64,000 nucleotides of DNA from an uncultured cyanobacterium (GTDB taxonomy: Bacteria > Cyanobacteriota > Cyanobacteriia > PCC-6307 > Cyanobiaceae), in the NCBI GenBank assembly GCA_903871775.1, contig CAIQIA010000016.1, forward strand, positions 124,001-188,000, given 5' to 3'. The notes beneath the pieces are model-generated. The model was not told the origin of the DNA. It searched no databases and worked only from the letters and a program-made list of their open reading frames with translations. Every line of letters begins with the position of its first letter. The stretch's first letter is position 1. Positions 44,099 through 51,574 of this stretch are shown here, piece by piece. The position numbers were made by a program, and so were the translations under genes.

Positions 44099-44507
44099 GC
44101 CGACCCGCGGCCATGAACAGCACAGCACGAGGCCCTGCGTGGTGGTGAGTGATCCGGCAGTCAACGAGAGCCAGCGGTTCCCGTTGCTGGCCGTGGTGCC
44201 GATCACGGGAACGCCGGCACCCTGTGCCCTCTATCCGCCCCTGGCCCCGGGCTCCAATGGCCTCACCAAGCCCTCCTGTGCCCTGGTCGACCAGCTGCGT
44301 TCGATCGACAAGCAGCGCATCTGCCGTCCGTACGGCCAGGTCAGCGAGGCGGACCTGGCCGCGATCGATGCCGGTCTGCGCATATACCTGGGCCTGATGC
44401 CAGATCCCGGCAGAGCTACAGCCGGTGGGGGTCATCTGCGTGAGGTGGTTCCACATCAGGGAAATCTGGCCAATGAAGGCGATAGGCGCGGCTGCGGCCC
44501 TTGCTGA
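44070..44507 (+). CDS. MazF/PemK-like endoribonuclease toxin with damaged ends
   Basis: From ATG 44070 it reads MSTPPRSSLEPTRGHEQ, then STRPCVVVSDPAVNE, VVPITGT, and KPSCALVDQLRSIDK, all MazF/PemK motifs, through VSEADLAAIDAGLRIYLGL. The first beta strand (normally RGDIW plus a DLDP turn) is lost by a small deletion. The last 35 residues lie beyond the usual end and are read through into the antisense of the Fic gene. Activity is doubtful. The antitoxin upstream looks complete. Confidence 0.6.
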   Translation: MSTPPRSSLEPTRGHEQHSTRPCVVVSDPAVNESQRFPLLAVVPITGTPAPCALYPPLAPGSNGLTKPSCALVDQLRSIDKQRICRPYGQVSEADLAAIDAGLRIYLGLMPDPGRATAGGGHLREVVPHQGNLANEGDRRGCGPC

Positions 44508-45600
44508 TCGGCTCGATCGCCCCGTGCGCCACCAGGTCGGCCAGATCGCGCCAGGCCGTGGCACGGCTCACCTTGGTGAGGCTGATGGCCTTGCGCAGAG
44601 TCATGCCACCTGTGAATCCTCCGGGTTCGGCATCCAGCAACCGATTGAGCAGTTTCTGTTGGCGGCCATTGAAGCCACTGTGGCGGTGGCTCCACCAGAA
44701 GGCCGCTTTGCGCTGCACGGCATCGACGACGGCGCCATTGCTGATCGCCGCGGCTGTGAGCTGCTGCAGGAACCAGAGCAACCAACCCGTGACATCCAGA
44801 TCCCCCCGCTGGCAGCGCTCCAACACCGCGTAATACCCCTTCCGCTCCCGCAGGATCTGGGCAGAAATGCCCATGGCACGGCCAGACAACTCCTGATGGC
44901 TCGTGGTCATGCAGTCCTGGGCCAGAAGCCGATCGGTGATGGCCCTGGCCAGGCGGCCGTTGCCGTCTTCATAGGGGTGGAGGGTCAGAAACCACAGGTG
45001 GGCCAGGCCCGCCCGCAACAGCCCGTCCAGCCGTGCTGGCGGAGAGGCGATCCAGTGCAGAAAAGCATCCAGCTGATCCTCCAGCCGGTCTCGGGGCGGC
45101 GCTTCAAAGTGAAGGCGTTCCCTGCCGATGGCGCCGGAGAGCACCTGCATTGAAGCCGCATCGCGCAGGTCACCAATCCGAATGGCGCGCAGGCCATCGG
45201 GACCATTGGCGAACAGGCTCTGGTGCCATTGATTCAACGTGGCCAGGGTGAGACGACCCTCCAGTGCGCTGGTGGCTTCCAGCAACACATCCAGCAGGCC
45301 CTCCACCTGTGCGCTGGCGGCAGGCTGACCCTCGGCCAGGGGGAGGCACAGCCGGCGGGCGATCGAGGATCGAACCTGGGCGGGATCCAGCAGCTCACCT
45401 TCAATGGCCGCCGTGCCCAGGCTCTCGCGGCCCAGCAAGGCAGAGATCACGTCGCGATTGAGCGTGGGCTCGAGTGTCTCCAGCCTGATCAGCAGCTCCT
45501 GGCGAGCAGCGCGCGCCTGCCCCAGCGGGGAATCCAGAACGGCACTGTCCCAGCGGAACCGGGGCCAGTCAGGCTGCTGCCAGATCCAGGATGAAGCCAT
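44416..45600 (-). CDS. Fic-family protein (AMP-transferase) with inhibitory helix and C-terminal winged helix
   Basis: A 394-residue protein (MASSWIWQQPDWPRFRWDS). The N-terminal DUF4172-type region includes the inhibitory motif (S/T)xxxE(G/N) as TAAIEG (63-68), so this is a class II Fic protein. The catalytic loop is HPYEDGNGR (208-216) with the active His. The C-terminal 70 residues, LRKAISLTKVSRATAWRDL then GAIEPISKGRSRAYRL, look like a winged helix and could bind DNA. A perfect palindrome lies 7 bp before its start codon. It is the only clearly complete effector in the 42.6-45.9 kb block. Confidence 0.85.
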   Translation of the reverse strand: MASSWIWQQPDWPRFRWDSAVLDSPLGQARAARQELLIRLETLEPTLNRDVISALLGRESLGTAAIEGELLDPAQVRSSIARRLCLPLAEGQPAASAQVEGLLDVLLEATSALEGRLTLATLNQWHQSLFANGPDGLRAIRIGDLRDAASMQVLSGAIGRERLHFEAPPRDRLEDQLDAFLHWIASPPARLDGLLRAGLAHLWFLTLHPYEDGNGRLARAITDRLLAQDCMTTSHQELSGRAMGISAQILRERKGYYAVLERCQRGDLDVTGWLLWFLQQLTAAAISNGAVVDAVQRKAAFWWSHRHSGFNGRQQKLLNRLLDAEPGGFTGGMTLRKAISLTKVSRATAWRDLADLVAHGAIEPISKGRSRAYRLHWPDFPDVEPPHADDPHRL

Positions 45601-45607
45601 TACGCCA

Positions 45608-45640
45608 CCCTAATCGCTTCACCCCATGAAGCGATTAGGG
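45608..45640. promoter_or_regulatory. Perfect 14-bp inverted repeat upstream of the Fic gene, candidate operator
   Basis: CCCTAATCGCTTCA (45608-45621) and its exact complement (45627-45640) are separated by 5 bases. A third copy of the half-site core AATCGCTTCA lies at 45647-45656. The palindrome begins 7 bp upstream of the ATG at 45600, where a repressor would block transcription or the RNA hairpin would hide the start. The winged-helix end of Fic suggests autoregulation; this is inferred. Confidence 0.7.
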
Positions 45641-45903
45641 AGCGGCAATCGCTTCATGACCCTCGATCCGCATCGCCCACGGCCGGGGAGCCTCAGGGCG
45701 CTGCGGTGCCGGGACCTGACCCTGGCGAGGATGTTGAAGGTGTTACCGATCTGATCGAGCCACCGCTCAATCGCACCGGCTTTGGCGGGGTCCTGCTCAC
45801 GGGTGCGTTCGATTCCGGCCTGAATTTCGCCAACCAGGCCAGCACGACGCCATGGGGGCACCTCTTGGGGGTACCAGCTCATCTGTGCGGGGTTCAGGGG
45901 CAA
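45619..45903 (-). CDS. Unrecognised small protein, doubtful
   Basis: A 94-residue frame (MPLNPAQMSWYPQEVPPWRR). The first 65 residues look coding (IQAGIERTREQDPAKAGAIE is a plausible helix), while the end is Arg/Gly-rich and runs through the palindrome upstream of fic. It may be a real small gene that ends differently, or a remnant. Part of it (45668-45691) is repeated exactly at 50068-50091. Confidence 0.3.
   Translation of the reverse strand: MPLNPAQMSWYPQEVPPWRRAGLVGEIQAGIERTREQDPAKAGAIERWLDQIGNTFNILARVRSRHRSALRLPGRGRCGSRVMKRLPLPNRFMG
45668..45691. repeat. 24-bp exact repeat, copy 1
   Basis: The core CATCGCCCACGGCCGGGGAG at 45671-45690 plus flanking bases is identical to 50068-50091. Both copies lie in disturbed DNA: upstream of the Fic gene here, and in the broken end of a glycosyltransferase gene there. 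Confidence 0.8.
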
Positions 45904-45928
45904 GCAAAAGGTCCTTAAGACTGGGCCT

Positions 45929-45985
45929 GGCGGCCGCCAGAAAGCCGGTCACATCGGGGTTGGTGGTGCTCATGCCGGGGCGGTG
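45929..45985. repeat. 57-bp direct repeat, copy 2 (orphan start of the transporter gene)
   Basis: On the minus strand it reads ATGAGCACC and onward, the first codons of the transporter gene, in a 4-bp overlap with the stop of the glycosyltransferase gene at 45970. After about 14 codons the similarity stops. The original gene order was therefore probably glycosyltransferase-transporter, later split by about 3.3 kb. Confidence 0.9.
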
Positions 45986-47466
45986 CTGCCGTCGAGCCAG
46001 TGCAGATCGATCGTGCCGATGCGCGGTGCCTCGGGGCTGGGCGGGGTGAGGGTGAGGATCAGCAGGCGACCGAGCACCTCGGGCCGGCCTTCAAGGGTGA
46101 GGACCAGCTCGGTGGTGCGCAGCTGCAGCTGACAGTCGAGCCGGGGGGCACATCCTTCGGGCCAGGCCCACACCTGCAGCTGCAGACCCTGGGCTTCGCT
46201 GAGACGCAGCTGCAGCTGGCGGTCGTGGGGATGGGCATCGAGCCAGAGCTGCAGCGGATAGCCCTCGAGCATCGCGTAAGGCTGCGGCCGCACCACATGA
46301 CCGGCGGCGATGACGCGCTGAATGATGCGGTCATCAAGGCTGGGATCGACGACGCGGCGGTTGAGCCTGAAGCCCGAGCGTGGGTGCGGCACCCCGCTGT
46401 AGCCGCTGTCGCCCCGCAGCAGAATCTGCTGGGCCTGGTCAGGGCTGATGGCACCCTGGTCGATGTGCCGCTGCAGATGCTCGAGCACCGGCACGGTGGT
46501 CTGGTTCTTGAGGGCCTGGCTGATGTAAAAGGCCATCTTGGTGGCTTGGCCGGCGGCATTGCGGCAACCGGTGAGGTGCACGATGTGACCCAAGGGATGG
46601 GGGAAGAGGCTGTCTGGGGCGATGGGGTTCTGCTCGACACCCACCAGCCAGCCGTGGTCGAGGTGGGCTTCGGGGCTGATGGCGGCGCGTTTGAACACCC
46701 CCCAGCGGCGGGGCATCAGGGCCAGGGAATCGCTGTCGTACACCGCGTCGCTGGCCCGCAGGCCGTCGACAAAGATGTTCTGCAGGGTGAGGCAGGCCAC
46801 GGAGTAGGGCGAACGCCAGAAGCTGTCGACTCGGTCGTGATCGAGGCAGAAGAATTCGTCGGTGTCGTGAATCACGACCAGGTCTTCGTCGATGGCGCTG
46901 TAGGCCGAGATGCGCTTGTCGCGTTCGTTCGACCAGTCGGCGTAGTGATACCGCACGCGTGGATCTTCGATCAGCTGCCGGCCGATCTCGGTTTCGATGA
47001 GCGGCACCAGCTGATCGTCGCGGGTGAGCAACGGTCGCCGGTAGCCATAGGGGCCATCCCAGATGTAGAGGCGGTCGTAGGGGTCGAACAGGCCGGCCTG
47101 CAGCTGCTGGGCGAGCATGTCGCTGTCGCTGAAGTAATTGATCAGGGCCGCGGTGGTGGGTGGTGCCAGGGGCACGGCGGCGGTGGGTTGCGACTGCTGC
47201 AGCAGAAAGCGGGCCAGCTGCAGCTTGGGGTGGTGCTGGTTGACGGTGATCAGCCAGGGGTGCTGGCGGTAGAAGGCCAGCGACAGCTGCAGCTGCTGCT
47301 CGATGCCGAAGGGTTGCCCCTGGCGCTGGCCCCAGCCCTGGCACCAGTCTTCGAGGGCGAGGGCCTGCTGCACCCAGGGATGGATGGGCAGGGAGAGGTT
47401 GCCGAGCAATTCATGACGGGCGGCGGGCGGATCGACCGCGGCGGGGACGCCGAGCTGCTGCAGCAC
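45970..47466 (-). CDS. Glycosyltransferase-like protein, C-terminal part of an amber-split gene
   Basis: A 498-residue frame from GTG 47466. The same frame is open upstream up to a TAG (47496-47494) that ends the preceding frame, so this is probably the second half of one protein. It has a GT-A-like appearance: LYIWDGPYGYRRPLLTRDD, and DLVVIHDTDEFFCLDHD (about 195-211) with a DxD metal motif of the kind seen in Glyco_tranf_2_4/GT92-like enzymes. The last 130 residues are beta-rich. Its stop overlaps the duplicated transporter start. Confidence 0.7.
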   Translation of the reverse strand: MLQQLGVPAAVDPPAARHELLGNLSLPIHPWVQQALALEDWCQGWGQRQGQPFGIEQQLQLSLAFYRQHPWLITVNQHHPKLQLARFLLQQSQPTAAVPLAPPTTAALINYFSDSDMLAQQLQAGLFDPYDRLYIWDGPYGYRRPLLTRDDQLVPLIETEIGRQLIEDPRVRYHYADWSNERDKRISAYSAIDEDLVVIHDTDEFFCLDHDRVDSFWRSPYSVACLTLQNIFVDGLRASDAVYDSDSLALMPRRWGVFKRAAISPEAHLDHGWLVGVEQNPIAPDSLFPHPLGHIVHLTGCRNAAGQATKMAFYISQALKNQTTVPVLEHLQRHIDQGAISPDQAQQILLRGDSGYSGVPHPRSGFRLNRRVVDPSLDDRIIQRVIAAGHVVRPQPYAMLEGYPLQLWLDAHPHDRQLQLRLSEAQGLQLQVWAWPEGCAPRLDCQLQLRTTELVLTLEGRPEVLGRLLILTLTPPSPEAPRIGTIDLHWLDGSTAPA

Positions 47467-47493
47467 GGCCCGGGCCAGCAGGCGCAGGGCGGC

Positions 47494-48507
47494 CTAGGTG
47501 GGCAGGTTGATGGTGTGCATCAACGGTGTGTGGCGCAGCTGGGCGGCGATCTGATCAGCCATGCCGACGCTGCACTGCTGGTCTTGCTGGGCCAGGGCCA
47601 TGAGGGCGGTTTCGGCCTGGTGCACGAGGGTGTCGCGCAGGGCGGGGTTGAGGGGTCGTGCCAGCAGGTCGGCGGCGTCGAGATCGGCTTCGACGGCAGC
47701 CATTGCCAGAAAGTCGTGGTAATCGCCCAGGGGCGACAGGGCCTGGAGCTCGGGCAGGCGCCCATCGGGATCGTGGGCATAGCCGATCCAGGGGTGCAGA
47801 CCGTCGAAGTGCAGATCAGCAATCAGCAGCGTGGTGGCGTGCCGGGGCAGGTGGGTCTGCAGGGTGTCGGTGTCGAGGCCGATGCCGTCGCGAAAGCCGA
47901 CGGGCAGCCGATGGGTGATGAGCACATCGGTGTCGGCCAGGGTGCCGTGCAGCTCTTGCACCTCGGCGGCACTGATCACATCGATGCACGGGCAGGCACG
48001 GGCCACCAGGGCGGGCTGCAGATGCTGCAGTTCGAGCAGCAGGGGATGGGCCTGGGCATGGCCCACCACCACCAGGGAACGGTCGGGCGAGGGCCGATCC
48101 ATGGCGGCCTGCAGTTCCACGAGCATGTTGGGAATCCAGGCCAGCTGGTGGCGATGCAGCCGGTGGAGGCGTTCGAGCAGCTGCACGCCCTGGGGCAACC
48201 AGGCCTGGGCCTCGGTGGCATCGGCCTGCAGCAGGCCATGGATGGCCAGGGCCGCCAGGCGGCAGCACTGTTCTTCGCGGGTGTGCAGCCAGGGCGGCGG
48301 CACCGCCGGCTGCTGGCGAAAGGCATCGATCAGGCCGAGGGCCGCCACGGCCAGCGGGATGGCCTGCAGGGGGTGGCTGTCGTTCAGCTCCTGCAGGCGG
48401 CCATGGCAGAGGCTGCAGACCTCAAGCAGGGCGGCGGGATCGGGGGACGGGTCGGCCAGCAGGGTCTGGGCCCGGTCGAGCAGCTGCTGGTCGGCGGGCT
48501 CCATCAA
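47494..48507 (-). CDS. WcbI-like polysaccharide biosynthesis domain protein, N-terminal part of an amber-split gene
   Basis: A 337-residue frame (MMEPADQQLLDRAQTLLADP). Residues 1-140 are helical. From about 144, SLVVVGHAQAHPLLLELQHL, DVLITHRLPVGFRDG and LLIADLHFDGLHPWIGYAHD match the order of WcbI (capsule acetyl/acyl-transfer-type) domains. It ends with MHTINLPT followed by TAG, where the WcbI family would normally continue with a helix. The next residues in the same frame, AALRLLARAVLQQLG, supply exactly such a helix. One base change (TGG to TAG) would explain the split. Confidence 0.65.
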   Translation of the reverse strand: MMEPADQQLLDRAQTLLADPSPDPAALLEVCSLCHGRLQELNDSHPLQAIPLAVAALGLIDAFRQQPAVPPPWLHTREEQCCRLAALAIHGLLQADATEAQAWLPQGVQLLERLHRLHRHQLAWIPNMLVELQAAMDRPSPDRSLVVVGHAQAHPLLLELQHLQPALVARACPCIDVISAAEVQELHGTLADTDVLITHRLPVGFRDGIGLDTDTLQTHLPRHATTLLIADLHFDGLHPWIGYAHDPDGRLPELQALSPLGDYHDFLAMAAVEADLDAADLLARPLNPALRDTLVHQAETALMALAQQDQQCSVGMADQIAAQLRHTPLMHTINLPT

Positions 48508-48809
48508 GGCTGGGGTCGCTGTGGGGGCATGCAGGCTGAGGCCTCAGGGTAGGGCCTCCTGAGAAAGCGAGATGGGTGCCAAGCCGATCAACAGCGCATC
48601 CCAGATGGGCTGAATCCCTGAAGTTCATGCAGGACTGATCTGTGGTCTCAGGATCGTGAACTCCGGTCTCTCCCCTTGTTCATTGCTGAGCAGTAGCTGG
48701 AGCCAATACGCGAAACGAACAAAAAGAAGCCCCAGCAGCTTCTGGAGGGTCAACACCAGTGCATTGATCGCAATGGTTGAAACCTGAGTCACTGCGAGCT
48801 TCTCACGAA
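48508..48809. other. Intergenic stretch without a supported gene
   Basis: About 300 bp upstream of the WcbI-like gene. No gene, terminator-like hairpin or repeat is convincing. It may contain the promoter for the 48507-to-45970 gene. Confidence 0.4.
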
Positions 48810-49214
48810 TCAGGCCGAGCCCATAGCGCCGTTTTCCTTGACAAATCTTGCCTGCAACGGCATTCCGATCCCGGTCTGGAGCCCCGCGATGCCCGCCCCT
48901 CTGTCGTTGCGGGTGGCGCCCATCGATACGGCGTGGGCCTGGCCGTTGTGGCGCAACAACAGCAAGGTGGCGGCGTCGCCGTCGGTGGGCGCCACCGCCT
49001 CTTCTTTGGCCAGGGCGAGGGTGCAGCTGAAACCAGCGGCATGGTCAGCAGGCAGACCGCGCTCGGCGAGCAGATGCGCGAGGTCGGTGCGCACGCGACG
49101 GCTGAGGTGTTCGGCCTGCCGTTGCTGATCAGCTTCGATGAGCCAGCCTTCGAGCTGCAACAGGGTGGCGGTGGAGGCAGGCCTGGGGCGAGGGTGAAAA
49201 GCACTGCGTCTGCC
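48810..49214 (-). pseudogene. Second orphan fragment of the glycosyltransferase accessory domain
   Basis: The frame reads TATLLQLEGWLIEADQQRQA, then DLAHLLAERGLPADHAAGFS, then ATLLLLRHNGQAHAVSMG, parallel to CGTLLRIDGW, the PxDL(x) segment, and LFVVLHNGDQFCLRQ in the GT2 protein at 32668. It has no good start codon (TTG at 49160 is the first), and its C-terminus is unrelated. It is best seen as the leftover of another glycosyltransferase of that type. Confidence 0.5.
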
Positions 49215-49237
49215 ATGTTTGCAGGATTGGCAGGGTG

Positions 49238-49882
49238 TCAGACGCTCCAGATCTCTCGCAGCTCGATCTGCAGCCCGGGGAAGAGGGGGCCGGCATCGAG
49301 GCTGACGGCGGCTTGGATGCGCTCGGGCTCGCTCTCGCCGGCGGCGGGCCAGATCTCCACGGCCTGAAGGTGGGGGATCAGCAGCCAGCCCAGCTGGGCG
49401 CCATTGGCCTGGTAGCTGTTCATCTTGCGGCGCAAGGCGGTGAGGCCTCGGGGCCCTTCGTCGCTGGGGCTGGCCAGCTCCACCACCAGATCAGGGCAGA
49501 GGGGCGGAAAACCCCGGCGCTCGGCTGGCGTCAGTGCATCCCAACGCTCCATGCGTACCAGCGCGGCATCGGGGCTCAGCACCGAGCCATCGGGCAGGCG
49601 AAAGCCGCTGGAGCTGTCGAACAGCTTGAGCAAGAGGCCGCTGGAGCGCACCGCAAGACCCAGCAAAACCAGGAGGGTGCTGTTGCGAGCGCCGGTTTCA
49701 CCACCGGTGGGGGTCATGTGGATCAGGTGGCCGCTGGCATCGAGCTCGAGCACGGCGTCAGGGTTGGCGCTGCAGACAGACCAGAACTGCTCGGGGGTGA
49801 GCTGCAGATCGCCTGGGAAGCGAAGAGGGCTCAGCGCATCAACACGCGTGGGTTGGGTCGGGGATGGTGCCGCAAGCGTCAT
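49238..49882 (-). CDS. Uma2-family protein (DUF820, PD-(D/E)XK-like)
   Basis: A 214-residue protein ([20 protein letters not shown]). The Uma2 pattern is present: LTPEQFWSVCSANPDAVLEL, HMTPTGGETGARNSTLLVLL, FRLPDGSVLSPDAALVRMER, then PPLCPDLVVELASPSDEG and LKKKM-like RRKMNSYQANGAQLGWLL. Acidic residues in PDAAL and DLVVELAS, with the Lys in RRKM, form the nuclease-like centre. These proteins are extremely numerous in cyanobacteria; their function is poorly known. Start and the upstream stop overlap as ATGA. Confidence 0.88.
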   Translation of the reverse strand: MTLAAPSPTQPTRVDALSPLRFPGDLQLTPEQFWSVCSANPDAVLELDASGHLIHMTPTGGETGARNSTLLVLLGLAVRSSGLLLKLFDSSSGFRLPDGSVLSPDAALVRMERWDALTPAERRGFPPLCPDLVVELASPSDEGPRGLTALRRKMNSYQANGAQLGWLLIPHLQAVEIWPAAGESEPERIQAAVSLDAGPLFPGLQIELREIWSV

Positions 49883-51513
49883 GACCCATGATCAACGCTG
49901 AGCTCAGCGTAGGTCGAGTCTGGGGGTTCTTGGATGCCAGGTACCCGCCGACGTAATTGAAGCGCGAGCCTACTTAGTTGACACCGGGCACATCTCAACG
50001 CTCCAGTCGTCAGCCAGGGCGCCATCGAGCCAGGGTGGTTCACGGCCAAGGGGGTTGACGCGGGACACCGCATCGCCCACGGCCGGGGAGCTTCGCGACA
50101 ACGACGATCACCAGCCCCACTGCCGCCGCAGCACCGCCGGATGGGGCCAGGTGGAGCTCCAGGCGGCCATGGCATCGCTGGGGCCGTGCTCCCAGGGGCG
50201 GGCGAGCACGGCCGCCAGCTGCGCCGCCGGCGACAGCTGCGGATGGCTGCCGGGCGGCGCAGCAGCTGCACCTCCCAGTAGGCCCGTTGGGCCTGGGGCA
50301 GGGGCGCAGGGGATGGGGCCGGCGGCTGGTCGGGCAGGGTGGCAAACCAGGCGCCACGGGCGGCCAGCTGCAGCAGCCGATCGAGCCAGAGGGCTGCGGC
50401 GGGCCAGGGGCCGGCCTGGTCGAGCGGCGGCGACGGCAGCAGCCCGTCGAGCAGGGCGCTGTTCACCACCACGGCACCGGGGGGCAACCCGTCCCAGAGC
50501 AGGGGCAGCAGCCATGGGTGAAGGCCGTTGAGGCCGTAATCGCCGGGGGCCAGGTGGGCAAAGCGTCGGCTGCCAGAACCCAGCAGCACCAGATCAGCCG
50601 ATCCGGCCAGGGGTTCGAGCTCTGCGGCAAGCCAGGCCAGCCGTTCGGCATTCACCTCGGTGCCGGCGGGCAGGCACCAGCTGTACCAGGCGGCGGCGGG
50701 GGGGCCTGCGGCGCTGGTGGTGGCCAGCAGGGGCCGCGACGGGTCGCGGCAGCGGGGCCACCAGTGGGTGGCGCTGCGCACATTGCCGGGCACCACGGTG
50801 GTCAGAAAGTCCTGGTTGCTGCGGGCGAGGGCATCCCCCACGATCGAGCGTTCACCGTCGGGCAGGTGCTCGTAGCCATGGTTCTGGTGCAGCAGGCCGG
50901 CTGCGCCGCTGGCATTGATCACCGGCAGGCCACAACGGCGCGCTTCGCCCACAAGCCAGTTGTCCCAGCCGGCGCGGCCGATCACCAGCGGCGGCACCTC
51001 GGCAAAGGCGCCGGTCGGAAAGGCGAACACATCCAGGGCGCCGATGCCGCCGAGGCTGCCGCCGTGGTGGGCCAGACGCTGCAGGTGGTTCTGCCGTGGG
51101 GCCCCATCGAGGTGGCTCAGGTCGCCCGTGGGGCTGATGTTGCAGCGCCGGGCGGTGAGCAGAAACATGGCGTGGGCGCTTGCCACCTCGGCCAGCACCA
51201 TCAGAAACGACGGCAGCAGCAGGATGTCAACGTTGAGGTAGATCAGCTGGCTGGCGCCGGGGCAGGCGCGGCGGGCTTCGGCCAGCAGGGCATCGAGCCG
51301 CGGCAGCTGCAGATCACCGGGCCAGCGGTGCTGCGCGCCATAGCGGTCGCAGAGGGCCGCGACGGCCTCCCCGCCACCGAACACCAGCCGCGGCGCCCCT
51401 GGGGCCAGGGCCTGCAGCTGCTGCAGGGCATTGACCTGGGCCGTCCACCAGGCGCCGCCCGGGGGCTTGAGGGTGGTGAGAAAGGCGGGGCCGATCGCTG
51501 CAGGGCGGTGCAC
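49879..51513 (-). CDS. Glycosyltransferase-like protein, C-terminus frameshifted
   Basis: About 545 residues from GTG 51513; the frame extends to 51624, but that would cover the start of gmd. [20 protein letters not shown] carries an acidic motif, and [20 protein letters not shown] and [11 protein letters not shown]-like ([15 protein letters not shown]) segments fit a glycosyltransferase of unassigned family. Near 50250 the sense is lost to a Pro/Arg-rich tail. The neighbouring frame continues naturally ([36 protein letters not shown]) to a stop at 50108. The tail past that runs through an inverted piece of the epimerase gene. Confidence 0.65.
   Translation of the reverse strand: MHRPAAIGPAFLTTLKPPGGAWWTAQVNALQQLQALAPGAPRLVFGGGEAVAALCDRYGAQHRWPGDLQLPRLDALLAEARRACPGASQLIYLNVDILLLPSFLMVLAEVASAHAMFLLTARRCNISPTGDLSHLDGAPRQNHLQRLAHHGGSLGGIGALDVFAFPTGAFAEVPPLVIGRAGWDNWLVGEARRCGLPVINASGAAGLLHQNHGYEHLPDGERSIVGDALARSNQDFLTTVVPGNVRSATHWWPRCRDPSRPLLATTSAAGPPAAAWYSWCLPAGTEVNAERLAWLAAELEPLAGSADLVLLGSGSRRFAHLAPGDYGLNGLHPWLLPLLWDGLPPGAVVVNSALLDGLLPSPPLDQAGPWPAAALWLDRLLQLAARGAWFATLPDQPPAPSPAPLPQAQRAYWEVQLLRRPAAIRSCRRRRSWRPCSPAPGSTAPAMPWPPGAPPGPIRRCCGGSGAGDRRCREAPRPWAMRCPASTPLAVNHPGSMAPWLTTGALRCARCQLSRLALQLRRRVPGIQEPPDSTYAELSVDHGS
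49994..50044. repeat. 51-bp inverted copy of part of the epimerase gene at 30178-30228
   Basis: Read on the minus strand this segment matches codons for [17 protein letters not shown] in the rfb-operon epimerase with two mismatches near one end. It is not in the epimerase frame here. It lies beyond the natural end of the glycosyltransferase gene and is evidence of local DNA shuffling. Confidence 0.85.
50068..50091. repeat. 24-bp exact repeat, copy 2
   Basis: Identical to 45668-45691. It sits 24 bp from the epimerase-derived segment, so this junction carries two unrelated imported scraps. Confidence 0.8.
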
Positions 51514-51574
51514 AATCCAGCATCGCCCGGGCAGGTTGTGGCGGTACAGTCCCGCGATTCTCCCCAAATCAGCG

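Noticed and set aside
21741-47496. In-frame TAG codons in several genes, possible stop-codon reassignment
   Set aside because: TAG also ends normal genes here (for example at 13194 and 18441), and the affected frames have other damage or are IS genes, so point mutations are the simpler explanation.
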